A stretch of 64,000 nt of DNA. Origin: Fennellomyces sp. T-0311 (lineage: Eukaryota; Mucoromycota; Mucoromycetes; Mucorales; Lichtheimiaceae). Below, one piece after another: positions 1 to 11,956 of the stretch. A model generated the notes under the pieces. That model did no database searches, was not told the DNA's origin, and saw nothing but the letters and a program-made list of their open reading frames with translations. The translations under genes and the position numbers were made by a program. Location: assembly GCA_025266875.1 (NCBI GenBank), contig JALLLT010000025.1, positions 536,345-600,344 of the forward strand, in the 5' to 3' direction. How positions within the stretch are numbered: position 1 is the first letter of the stretch; the number at the start of each line of letters is the position of its first letter.

Positions 1-222
1 ATACGCTTTGCTGTGGCTGGCTGACCGGTCTTGGTGCATTCTACCATGAAATTTCGAATTTCATTGACATACTCATCCAAGAGTCCCTTCCTCAGGTGAC
101 CTAGCTTCTTACTTTCATCTGGCAAATTCATGTCATTAGAAACGGTAATAATTCTTCCCGACGTCCCAAAAAGATCCTGCGGGAGTCGTCGATATTGATG
201 TTTCTGGGTCTTCTATGCTCAT
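1..222 (-). CDS. Possible 5' part of a gene running off the left edge
   Basis: On the minus strand an ATG at 222 opens a short frame. A second frame from about 180 down to base 1 stays open for about 60 codons and contains an ATG at about 132; it reads as a charged, soluble helix-like segment rich in Lys, Glu and Leu. A branch-point-like CTAAT followed by TTGCCAG lies near 115-140, so the two frames might be joined by a short intron, but the phases I tried did not fit. No family was recognised. The coding nature is only suggested by the open frame and the amino-acid composition, and the rest of the gene is outside the window. Confidence 0.25.
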
Positions 223-1498
223 TTATGTATCGATGAGTGATAATAAATGAAGTCCATTAATTTTTGTAATGCGTGCTTGAGCGCGCTTTAATTTGGGTGA
301 TGCCATTGTATGCAACGAAATGTAGGTCAAACGAAAGCGACGCGTGTCAGGAACACGAAAATCGCAGTCTTAACCTAGAAAAATGACATCACGAGGAAGC
401 TCTATTAATGAGAACTTTTTGCACCCAGTATTTTGTATACATCGGCCGGTCTTTATAACTTAAAACCTTGTATTCCAAAGCACGAGCGTTACGAACCGTT
501 AGCTTTGTAGTGGTGGCATTCTTAGGATCGAGCTACGATTTAAGTATGTAGTAATACAACACAAGGACAATACTTTCCTGAGTGAATACCCGAAACATTA
601 GGTTGAAGTACCAGACTTACCCCTGTCACTTACTGCAGGCTTTTACTTAATTTTGTATATTTTTGATTGCGACCTTTTTCCAAATTTTATGGACAAGGCA
701 CAAACTTTTGTAGCGGCCGCCACATGCAAAGTTTAATTTCATACCTTATATCACAAAGCGCTCATTTATGGAAGCTTTACAAAAATTTTTGACGTGGGTA
801 TATCGAATTTCAGAGCTTGTAAGGCAGATATGTAGATTTTTGAAACGATCATGCCAATTTTAAAGTGAGAGTAAGATTTTGTATGAGATACACCAAACTT
901 TTTCAGACACTTTGTTGAGTTTTCGGTGGTATTGCAAAATTCGATTTGTGTCGTTCTTTTCCTATCTAAAATACTGTAGTGATCTCGGTCGATATTACCT
1001 TTCACAGCATAAATTGTTCTAACAAATTTATAAGGGTGGCACGTCAATAGGCGCACATATAGTATTCGTCATTATCGACATCGCACTATTACCAGGAAAA
1101 ACACATATTAATATAAACAATTCATAGTTAGCTTTGAATACTAATATCTCCATTAACTACGGGGCAACGTAGCAACTGCTCAAATAAAGTTCGTGCACAT
1201 TGTCGAAACTTCTCGCAAAAATGGATAAATATTCATCCACCAATAAGTGTGCCGGAAGGCCACTGAGTCTTCCAAACTGAGATATTCCGGCAACAATATG
1301 AGAGCTATGATTGGTTTACACAGATGTAGCTCGAAGACATATAATCCGTGTATTTTCACCGCTTACTATTGGACTATTCGACAATAATCTTCATTTCCAG
1401 TAGATTGAAGAAGCTGCTGGAAAGTCACCTTATTTGTTCACAAAATAACTAATTTGTCATTTACGTTGGCACTGGAACTGTGAGAAACCTAGTGGCAA
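223..1498. other. Intergenic, upstream region of the small heat-shock gene
   Basis: I see no gene. A 96-codon minus-strand frame at 766-1056 has no recognisable domain and no splice context. A two-unit heat-shock-like motif (GAA at 1205, TTC at 1210) lies far upstream of the hsp20 start and is only suggestive. Confidence 0.5.
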
Positions 1499-1499
1499 T

Positions 1500-1534
1500 T
1501 TCGAGAAAGTTCGAGCACTGTAAACATATAAAAA
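1500..1534 (+). promoter_or_regulatory. Heat-shock element and TATA box of hsp20
   Basis: Three perfect alternating heat-shock units occur at 5-bp spacing: TTC at 1500-1502, GAA at 1505-1507, TTC at 1510-1512. A TATAAAAA box follows at 1527-1534, 58 bp before the ATG at 1592. This is the classic binding arrangement for a trimeric heat-shock factor (Hsf1) next to a core promoter, so heat-inducible transcription of the downstream gene is a well-founded inference. Confidence 0.75.
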
Positions 1535-1591
1535 GCATTTTCTCTCGCAGCGTTGCTCTTTACTTTCTCATTCACTTTTTTACTTTTCAAC

Positions 1592-2050
1592 ATGTCTATG
1601 ATCAACTGGAACGCCTGGTCCCCCTTCGGTATCGACCGCAGTGTCGAGCGCCGTGTTAACCAAATCTTCAACCATATGTACCAAGACTTTCCTGGCCTCT
1701 CAAAGCAGCTTGGTGATGGCACCTTGAGCCCCGCAGTCAGCATTTACGAGACCGACACAAACTGGGTTATCCATGCCGAGATCCCGGGCGTGAAGAAGGA
1801 AGATATCAAGCTTGATGTGACCAAGGACTTCATCACGATTACTGCCGAATCCAAGTTTGATGAGCAGTATACAAAGGATAACGTGCGCTATCAAGAACGT
1901 CATGAAGGCACTTTCAGTCGCAAGCTGTCGCTTCCAGATCATATCGATCGTGAGAAGATCGGTGCCAAGTTCGAAAATGGTGTCTTGGAAGTGACTATGC
2001 CAAAGGTCACTGACCCTGCCAAGCATAACCGCAAAATCACAATCGAATAA
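1592..2050 (+). CDS. Small heat-shock protein, Hsp20/alpha-crystallin family
   Basis: Single-exon gene of 152 aa. Proteins of this family are ATP-independent chaperones that bind unfolding proteins in the cytosol and hold them for Hsp70/Hsp104. The alpha-crystallin domain runs from about residue 45 to the end: it opens with an ETDTNWVIHAEIPGVKKEDI stretch, passes through the RYQERHEGTFSRKLSLP segment and ends with the family signature FENGVLEVTMPK. The N-terminal arm (MSMINWNAWSPFG) is short and aromatic, as is usual. I chose the ATG at 1592 because the frame upstream has only a TTG and lies downstream of the TATA box. A perfect heat-shock element precedes it. The 3' end converges with the neurofibromin gene 103 bp away. 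Family assignment is secure; a specific paralogue name is not. Confidence 0.93.
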   Translation: MSMINWNAWSPFGIDRSVERRVNQIFNHMYQDFPGLSKQLGDGTLSPAVSIYETDTNWVIHAEIPGVKKEDIKLDVTKDFITITAESKFDEQYTKDNVRYQERHEGTFSRKLSLPDHIDREKIGAKFENGVLEVTMPKVTDPAKHNRKITIE

Positions 2051-2153
2051 GTGACCAGATAGCTTTTTCTCTTTGCTCATTTGATGTGCCAATTATGATT
2101 ATCACATACCCCTCCCCAAACATCTGCACAAAATAAAACAATGTATGCTAAGT

Positions 2154-5100
2154 CTAAGAAATTATATGTTTCACAAGTCTACTTGCAAGTGATGCGCTGC
2201 CCATAACATCCTTTTTGCGTGGACTCTGCAAATCGATTAATGCAGTAAACCCGGCTTCTTGTAAAGCTGCTCTGTACTTGCGTTTGGTTCGGTCAGCCGA
2301 GTCGATTGGAAAGCTTGAACATGCAGTAATGAGCAGTGATTCAATTCGGTCAAAAAACTCCAAATCTGATGAGTTCATCAATGCTCTGTTCATTTTTGGC
2401 ACGATCACGTCGTATCTAAGGAAAAAAAAATATAAAAGCTATATTCGTGATGTAAAGGTTCACTTACACTATGGAAAATGTATCTGGCATAGTCTGTGCA
2501 GCTTCGTTCAAGAACTCGTATATTTTAGCCTTACGCGGTTTGTCATGTGACATTAACTGGATTGTTAAGATTGTAATGAACAGCAATTGAGATGTGCTGT
2601 CTGGTATATTGAGCTTTGAAATAATATTGCTTGTATCCATGATACCAGCTCGTTCAAGCAGTTTACCGTCCGATATAATATCCGGTAATAACGCAGCTGC
2701 GTATCCAAGAGCGGTAGTTGGGATACCAGGGGTATCTGACAAGTTGATCTCCGGCGCCAGAAAGTCTTCAAGGGTTGATCTAACCGCTTGGAACATTTCC
2801 GTATCAGATAACCCGTGTTTCAGTAAGATTGTGGCGATCGCAAATGAAAAGTGCTTTTCAAAATTGACGCCCAGCTCTCGATCGTACTCTTGCACAATTT
2901 GACCATGCCTGGCTGAAAGGAGTCGCTGAGATATGGATAGGTTTGTTCCAATCATCCTACGCTCTTGCAGAGTTCGAAGAACGCTTGACAAAAGTTCGAC
3001 CGAGGCCGTGAAAAGAGTCGTTTCGTCCACTTGAACGAGCGCAAGTGCAATCCAAAAGATTGGGAGGATATAGGTAGACGATTCATCAAGGCCACTGACG
3101 ATATTTCGCAGACACATTATTGCCCCAAGCACCAGTTCGAAGAGTCCATCGGCTAGCGCTCGCTGCAGTACATTCAATATTTGGAATATCAGGTCGTCAT
3201 CTGGAGCGTCTTGTGCAAGGCAGCCAATTTCGATCAATGCCCGTGGTTGGATTGCTGGGTTGAATTGGAACGCTAAACTAGAAGCCAAGCTGAGCCATCG
3301 CGCCTTCCAAGCATTGAGGATATCGGATGATGGTGCCATGATTTCGAGCCCTTCTATCAGATGCTTCACAATCTGCTCAACAGAATACAATCCCACAGAA
3401 TCGATGGCGTCAGTTGTAGTTTCCAAGGTAGCTATAAATGGTGTGGTGTATGACTTTGTGAGCCCAAAAAGCAATCTTGTCTTTGCTGATGTGCTGACAC
3501 GCAAATCGTCGTAGAATTGTGAGACCCGAGCCTTGTTAGCTTTCTCAGGAACGAAAAGTGATGTTGCCCCGTTCACCATCAAACTATGCACTGTCTCCCG
3601 TTCCAGTGTTGTGCCTATACCTGCAGTAATGGCGATAGTATGAGTGAACTCCGGAGCCCAGTTTCGTATCGGTCCTCGATAATGGAATGAACCCATAAGC
3701 ATGAAGCGGGTTATGATGGATAGACTACGCCTCCAGCACGGATGGTTCACTAGATGGTATGTCCAACTAAAGGATGTTCGTAGGAGCGTACTGTGTACCC
3801 TTGCCTGAAGCTTGGCCCAAACTGCCGTGTTGAACATGGATACCATAATATCCGTCATTATTTCCGTCTGTACCGACCCAATCCCGCCATGCTCATATGC
3901 GTAGTCAATAATTTCTGTAATCACCATATCGACAAATACGCCTCCTTCCGTGGTACTCTCTCCTATCAACTTCCATATTTTTTCCACGAGGATATCACGG
4001 ATCTAAGCATTTTCAGAAAGTAACTGTCAGTAACATCTATTTTGTTTGGGGCGTATATTACGTACCGCTGCTTTTGACCGGACGGTCAACTCCAATAACA
4101 TGGTCACAATCTCCAATGTCCTCGTTGCTATATGTGTATCGGTGCTCCCTTCGGCATAAATACGACTAAGGTTCGATAGCCAGGGCCCAATGTAATCGAT
4201 ACACACCCGTTGGATCGCTTCATCCGATTTTTCATAGCCGGAAAACCATTCTCGACATAAGTCGATTGTCAGCTCTGGTTGGGATAAAGCTAACTTGGTG
4301 CTAATCCCTACGATCCAACGGACATCATTTTTTGGGATACAGATACCTGCTCTCACCGGAAAATGAACATATTGCCCTTTGACGCACTTTTATATTAAGC
4401 GTACCTTTGGTTTCGATAAACTGATTTTCCAAAGAGAAATCGAAGCTCCGGGCCAATGCACATAAGAGGTTATATGAATTGAGCCGTAATTCTTGGTTTG
4501 GGTTCGCCAAGTTGACGAATATCATATTGAGAAGTATTCCAGGAACCTCTTGCGGTCGGATGGAAGTGATTGCTAGCGCCAACTTGTTTTCCAACATGGG
4601 CGAGATTGGCTCATCCTCTTCTCGACTTTTTAACCTTTTGATGATCTATTAATATACATGTAAATACTTCAGAACCACTGTTTAACCGTCTCATTCAGCT
4701 TACAAACACAAACTGAGCTGCATCATTATTCGATGTAGAAGAGAATTTCATAACTGTCTGAGATCGTTTAACCCTGAATCGAATTTCGTGCGATCCATCC
4801 GAACTGACGGAGCCGAGGAATATATCGTCGATATCGGAAATAGCAAACACATCATTCAGATAAGCACTGAGACTACCAAACAACTTTTGCCGTTTTACTG
4901 TGGTTACTTGGATATATCGATGAGTGAGCTTCAAGACAACCGGCGTCACTTTTTGGTGGCTTGAGTAATGTCGAAATGAATTATATACTGTCACCAGAGG
5001 GGCTGTATTGAGTTCAGCTATATCATGAAACGCGTTAAAGCTCGATGTTTTACAGTGGATAGGCTACTTGACCTTCCGTTTCTGGTAAATGTAACTCCTT

Positions 5101-8100
5101 TGGATGAATATACCGGTGCAGTTCAGTCTCAGATACGACAAACTGGATTTTGCTGAAAAACATCTTGGTTGGCTTGGGAAGATCTTGTCGCATAAACTTG
5201 CAAAGCTCAACATTTGGATTATACCCATATACACACGCGATTTTGTTATAAATTTCGTATGGGGTAAGGTGGACTAGTCGGAAAAACCATTTTCGATCCG
5301 GTGAGCTGTTTGCGTCTATATTGTACATTGTAAAATCCATGACAATCTCAAAGGGTTCCACAGAGAGAAGTTCCATAGTCTACCAAGGTTCAGTAACCTC
5401 GCTAAGTATTCAATATGTATATATGTTGCATAGTTGCTTACCCTAAGGAGCAAATAAAGCATGGATTCAAAGTCTGTCTCCTGAGAATTGATTCGGCGAA
5501 AAATAACATAGAGTACCGGTCTCCCAACTTTTGAAGTGCCTGCCTCGTAAATAATCTTTTTCGCCATGATATCGTCAACATATCGGTCACTGTTTCGCCG
5601 CATAAAATCAATGTATTCTTGATTTGCATAATCGAGTGGTCTCCCGCGTAAACAGAAGTCGGATGATCTTTTCTTGCTCATATCAGGCGGGTTCCCAAGG
5701 TGCGCAAGTAAATTCGAAATGCACTCAATTTGACCACGTAGGATCATATTTGCAAGAATACTGTGATTCACTGCCGTTGTTGCATACCGAACCGGAATGT
5801 CCTTGGCATACAAACGCCGAGTCATGGTATGTATAGTATCGAATAGTACGTTGTGGAGGAGGGTGTAATCGGAGCTATTCAATGGCTCGCCCGCAAACTC
5901 GTTCTCTGCATCCGCTTCACTTGTGCTTGGTGGCTTTCTCGACATTTCGCGCAGAAAGCGAGTAACCCGATAAATGTTGCGTGTCAAGAGATCGTTCAAA
6001 GGGAACATGTATGATTCCTTGTCACCAAACAGAACATTGTTTGCAAGGTTTTGTGATATTTTTCCTGCGATCAATAGGCCACGATATAGAGCTGCGCTAA
6101 TTTTGACACGAAAATGGGTCGACTCTGGTGATACAATGGCCGGGCAAAAGAACCTGAGAAAAATAAACGCTCCAACGCTCTTGTATTTTGCTTCAGGGAA
6201 GCGAGCATTGGCGCATACAGAAATGCAATGGCATATTTCGCGAATCGCTCTGTATTTAAAGCGTTAGAATTGGCAACAATAGCTATTATTATTTTCCTCA
6301 CCTCGGGGCATACTCGGCAGAGGCACATATGGCATCGAGAATTAAATCGGCGGCGTAAGAAACATTTGCCATGTTCTGAGCCATGTCCTCACGCTTTTTG
6401 AATCTGGAAGGATTAAGTTCGTACGATGATTCCTTGGGTAACTCCTGCTTGGAAAGCTTTAGGAATACTGGGTGAAGTGTACGCTGGATGTACTCAGTTC
6501 CCACACGTTCAGCGAGATAAGACAAAAGTCGTGTAGTAATCGTAGTACCACGTAAAAGTTCTGCCTCATTATCTATAAATAACAACACATTTAATGAGCA
6601 GTCAGTAGCAAGCTAATAAAAACTCACCTGTATTGCGGATTTCTTTCTCAATCATTATCTTTAGAAACTTTACGATCTTCTTTTTCGACGAAAAGCATTG
6701 TATCAGACATCTGGCGGTGATATCCATTTTTGAAGCCGAACAAGAATCGCAAAGAAGCTGAGCAAAACTGAAGTCATTCGATTCATCTGTAAGGATCTGT
6801 GTGTGTATTAGTAGCGAAAGTCCAGTACTGTAGTTCTGTTTGACTTACATCGACCAGCCGCTCATAACGATCCAAATGAATTGTTTCCGAAAGACTTTCA
6901 AACTGTGCATCCTTGAGAAGGATTATCGTGAACGCCTCCACTAATGCAGAACGTATATTGACATTCTCGTCATACATCATTTGGAGTGCTTGTGAGAGGC
7001 CAACATCCATATTGGCACTAACCAGATTTGCTATGGCATGGATGGCACATGATTTGATATCCAACGCACGATCAATAGATCCTTCCTCCGTTGAGCTCTG
7101 CAAATAACACATTAAATTATTTGAAATAAACTGCACTCTTATAACACAAACCCGCAAGTAGCGTGGGGAAGTAGGTGAATGCATAGTTCGCATGAAACTT
7201 GGTAGGGATGACATCTGTTGACTGCCTCCAGAGTTGCTCATCGCCCCATCGCTGCTGCTGGTTTTCGAAGATCTCAAAAACAATTTCGAAGGATCATCGA
7301 GCGCCGAAACACATTGCTGAAGAATTTGAACAAAATACGAAAAGTACTTGACAAATATGCGACTCTTGGCTTGCAAGTAATCCTCTTGATCGGGCTCAAA
7401 AGCATTGGACATCTTTGGTTGGAGTGGCAGACCATCAAGAATCACCATCATTGCACGCATACATGCTACCTCCAATTCACGCTCAATATCGTCATCCTTT
7501 GTCAAGAGTCCGGGCGACACATAGTGGCCTTTGTCAATTATACCCGGAGGTGCTGAGGCATTACTTCTGTCACTTTGGTCGCCGTGCTATATAGTAGTTT
7601 AACATTAGCAAAAGTATGCCATTTTCTAAAGGAAAGTGCTCTTACCACAGTAGCACGAAAGGTGCTTGTCCATTCAATAATAGTGCTTAGGAGCTTGGTG
7701 CGTAAAGAAAATTCACTATGAAGCATGGTCCATGTTGTCGAATCTCGTGCGGTCATCAAAATTTCGCAAAGGTGAGCGAATCGTAACCTGATCCTGGAAA
7801 TCTCGTTGCCGACTCCTGTGGTTCCTCCAGGTTTGCATAAAAGGTATGTGGCACATTGATCGATGAGACTTGCAAACATTTGGGATGATACGGCAGCGCT
7901 GGTTGTTGGTTCGTCCGAAAGGTTCTCCAGAAATGAGCTAAGGATAACACTTGTTTGCTCCACTAGGATTAAGCAAGTAAAGCTCATGGACGATGATACA
8001 CAATTCGACAATGTATGCTCCAATTGTTCCAGCAACATTATTCGTACCGCTGGCGATAACTCCTTGCTGAGAATATCCTTGATCTTTTCGCGTACAATAA

Positions 8101-11100
8101 CATCTTTGCAGGAAAGGAGTCCCACCAAATGCTGGATGAACTCAGTGACTAGCAGAGAACTATCAGATTCGGCGGATGTGTAAAAATCATCTTCATCCCC
8201 CTTGTCGTCGTTTATACTCCCGGAGGTTTTCCCAAGACACGTTCCAGCTAGTGATGCAAGAAATCCTGTGTAGTTGTGCCACAAAGTGTATCGATTGGTA
8301 TCGCCCCATTGAGACTTTACCCCGCTAGTATTCGCGTTATCTGACTTTTGGCCGGATGGAGAACTTGCTCTTGGTAAACTCTCGATGTGATGGGCCAGGC
8401 GCTGTCGATCCATTGTAGAATTCGAAGGCGCTGACATTGGAGATGTCGTGCCGCTGCTACCGCTACTACCAACGCTTCTTGGGCTTTTAACACCTGGCTG
8501 TTCGCCACTAGTTGTTGTTGATAAGGGTACCGTAGTTGCACCCAATACCCTAGTAAGTAGCTTCCAGCGCTTCCACACCTCTTTCCAAGCAACTAGTGTT
8601 CCAGGTGAATCATGGGGAAGCATTCGCAATAAGCGCCAAATGCGCTTTTGGGATGCTCTTCGACCAGTCGCAGGACCTTGGCCCAACTTGGATAATTCCA
8701 AATACACCGGGTAGTTCTCAAGAAGGACGTGTAGCGCCATTGAGCTCACTTTCTTGCTTTCCTCATTATCAACAAAAAGATAAGCGAGTTCCTTGCACAT
8801 CTCCTGAATGCACGAAAGGTTTGCCCGTAGTATATCCTCGTTTGGTGCACACGTCCAGATGAGAAGTGATACCTCCAAGGTAATCAGTCCTTGCAAATAA
8901 CTTGATGCGTCCCATTCATTTAATATTGTGGCCTATAATATTAAAAGTATCATCCAGTATAACTTTTGTATGTTGATAAAAAAAAGTATAGCTTTTTTGT
9001 TTGATATATTTACCTGATCTTTGCTCTTGAGAAATATAACACTTTCCGATAAGACTTTCTGGACTGTACTAAAGCATTCTATTGCTTCCACAGGCTGCGT
9101 ACTTCGAATACTCAATAGGTCTTTACCGAGACTTAGAATCACGTGCGAAGAGATTGTCCAAAAGGCCGTCATATAACGCTCAGGTTCGCCCCACAGATGA
9201 ATGTAATCGACCGTATGAATACTTCGCAAACATTCAGTGGCAAGGATGTTGATAGATTTGCTAGGCTGTCGCATGCACTTGATTATGGAATCCAATACCC
9301 GCAGTGTCTGCTCCGTTTTATTGCTAGTTTCGCCCTATCCGTTTGTAGTTAATATAGTGCATATCCATTTATACTAATTTTATACCCCTAGTACGAGTTT
9401 CAGATCGGTAATATAAAGTCGCAACAACTCCCATATCATATGCAATCTCTCGTTTACAGTCAGACTTGTGTTGACACTTGTCAATGGCTTTACGTCACCC
9501 CGATTGTGATTTTCGTAACTGGCACTCGAAATTTTGGTAGCTGTCGAAGCAACTCGTTCATTGATTGAAACAGAGCTCACGTAGTGAATAAAGAGGCTTC
9601 GTAAGGGTTCGGTAATTGCTTCGTAAAAACTTGGGGTGCCGATATGCCATGGTGATGCCGTGTCATTCTCTCTTTCTTCTTTAAAGTACATGATCAAAAT
9701 TCGCAATGCTTTGACCAGACTTGATTTATAGATGGTAGGTGCACTTTTGTGGATACACATAGGGAAGATACTGTATATTGCACTCCGAGGGTTCAGACGG
9801 TAAAGTGTAGTCAAGGCATCCACCAGTAAACAATGAACGTCTATCATTGTGCCACCTCGTTGCTCCTGTGTAAGCGAGCCATATTGTTCATTTGATGGAA
9901 TGATGACCTTGACCTTGTCAATTTCAAGAGGTCGATTCAAGTCGAATAATCGCTCCTTGAGATCATTCTTGGCAGTAAGCACCATCTGATGGAGGACCGA
10001 AAGCGTGGATTCACTGCCTAGAAAGGATGCGGCTCTGCAGATGTCAAGCACACAGACGGCTGCAATATCTTCGCCGCGCTTATCACCACTCACCATCATT
10101 TTCTCGAGCTTTCGTACGAACTCGAGCTAAGTAAAGTTTAGAATCAGTGAGATTGTCCGAGGTGTACGTATTGAACTTTTACTTACGACTGATGGATGAC
10201 ATGATGTTCGTCTGGCTTTCACCACGTCATATCGCGCAACTTCGTTCAGTAGACCAGGGCTTATCAACAGCAAAGCTGTTTGAAAAGGCCATAACAGTTC
10301 CCTGTCCTTTCGCATTGTAGAGTCGCGACAGAGTGCAAATAGAATTTCTGGACTTCCATCAACTCGGCCTTTGTCTTTGTAAAGCTGGGTAAATTCGCCA
10401 TCAAACGCCTCGATCCATCCCCATATTGCTCGATAAGCAATGATACAAACAATACGCTGTACTGTCTGCTTCATGTATGGTAGAGTATGCTGAACCACTG
10501 AGAAGCATTAAGTCCGGTTAGTAATCAAGCTTATTGTTCTTGGATAACACAAAGGTATACCGTAGAGCATTTTATTAAGCCGCTCCTTATTCATTGCCGC
10601 GCATTCCATCAATTGCACCTCGCCTACTTGCGGAACGAAATCTGTCTTGTTTGGCTGATATGACAGGATTTCCAATCGGGTTTTGATTCTACTGTAGGTG
10701 GCACACCAATTACCTATGCTAATATAGAAAGCAACTCTGCAGGCAACTGTATAAAGCCGTGTCAACAGCAGGCTTTCAGCGGTATAGTGCTCACTGACAG
10801 TTGCGCAGTTGTAGGTTTCGGTGAAGAGCGATTCACTGGGGTTGAGACGTATACCGTGCAAGAGCACACGATGATCGATCTCCCTATTGATGGCCGTCGC
10901 CGTACGTGGTGGCTGACGTAGAAAGGGTGAAATACTGGCTAATATGCGATGTGCAATTCGGTCTTCTAACGCCACACCTGAACCATCGATACTCTCTTTC
11001 GACTGGCTATGTCCAGTTCGATTCGTACAGGTCGTTAGTATATCGGGATGGTCTGTCATCTGTCCTTGATGCGAGTATCGCCACTGCTGGAGACAGGCAC

Positions 11101-11635
11101 TTAGAATACAAACAAGAAAATACTGCGAGTTCAGAATCTCAATAGGGGTGTCTTGGTCATTGAACGACACTGATATATCGTTCTGTTTGAGTATAGAGTA
11201 AGTCAAGAGCCATTTTCTTTTGGCACAAGCAGAGTATTACTTTGGCTATTGGAATTCTCTCCAGTGCTTCAGTAAGTGCCTCAGCAATGGTTGAAAGACG
11301 GTAGACTGAAAGCGATACTAGTGTTTCCACTAATTCACGATGTGAGCCTTCACGGGAAGAAAGCGCTAACGTGGGTGGCACAGTGCTTTTACCACTAAAT
11401 ATGCAAAGTCGTCAGCCTCAGTCCATGGATTGTTTAAACATATCATTACTTGTGAGAAGTAAAGGTATCAATGTACTCTGGGAAGTCGAACTTGATACTG
11501 CTATTCGTTTTATTACACGGAAGCTATGGCAAGTACAGTCAACATATGTATGGTATTCAGCAATGGAGCATAATGACTCACTTCGGCCTCAATGCGCTCG
11601 ACCATGCTCCTAATGAGCGCCTTTTCCGGCACCAT
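2154..11635 (-). CDS. Neurofibromin/IRA-type Ras GTPase-activating protein
   Basis: Very large multi-exon gene (about twenty exons, very roughly 2,800 aa) encoding a Ras-GAP that speeds GTP hydrolysis on Ras and so damps cAMP/MAPK signalling. The N terminus (ATG at 11635, MVPEKALIRSMVERIEAELP) lines up with the neurofibromin start. The catalytic GAP domain lies at about 5950-6760: the arginine finger is in ELLRGTT (Arg codon 6550-6552), and the FLRFFCPAIVSPE signature is at about 6130-6170, followed by the SQNLANNVLF helix. A Sec14-PH-like part follows at about 4700-5570 (YEAGTSKVGRPVLY, then the PH-like strand region). The C terminus is a long helical-repeat tail. The last intron (donor near 2464, acceptor near 2418) keeps frame into the terminal exon. 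Catalytic residues look intact, so it is probably functional. Yeast IRA1/IRA2 and human NF1 are the reference members. The exon map is only partly verified. Confidence 0.93.
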
Positions 11636-11956
11636 TGTCCCAGGATTCTCAATGAGCAGAACAAGGAATGTGAATTCGGCGGCGTGTTATTCATATCAGT
11701 TGATATGCAAATTCGAAAGAAGGCAATTTACCCCTCACAAATTTGAAACGTAACAAGTGGGTCCGGAATGCGCTGTAATGGCTCCCTTTGCAGTTATAGC
11801 AGCAGTAACAACAGGGGCAAATTGCGATTAGGGGGCGAGAGGCACACTAAAAGAGAGTTTTTTAAACCATAACAAGAAAGTTATATAAAGGGAGCAGCCT
11901 TTTTTAATGTTACTTTTCTGCTTTTTCTATCTTTTCCTTTTTATTTTCTCAGGCAC
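11636..11956. promoter_or_regulatory. Divergent promoter between RasGAP and M13 peptidase
   Basis: The 321 bp between the two divergent start codons holds a TATATAAAG box at about 11881-11890 pointing toward the M13 gene, followed by a pyrimidine-rich stretch to 11952. No clear TATA was seen for the RasGAP side, as is common for housekeeping signalling genes. Confidence 0.5.

Noticed and set aside
1700..2092. 130-codon minus-strand frame opposite hsp20
   Set aside because: It is antisense to a clear Hsp20 gene, has no family features, and arises from the codon bias of the real gene.
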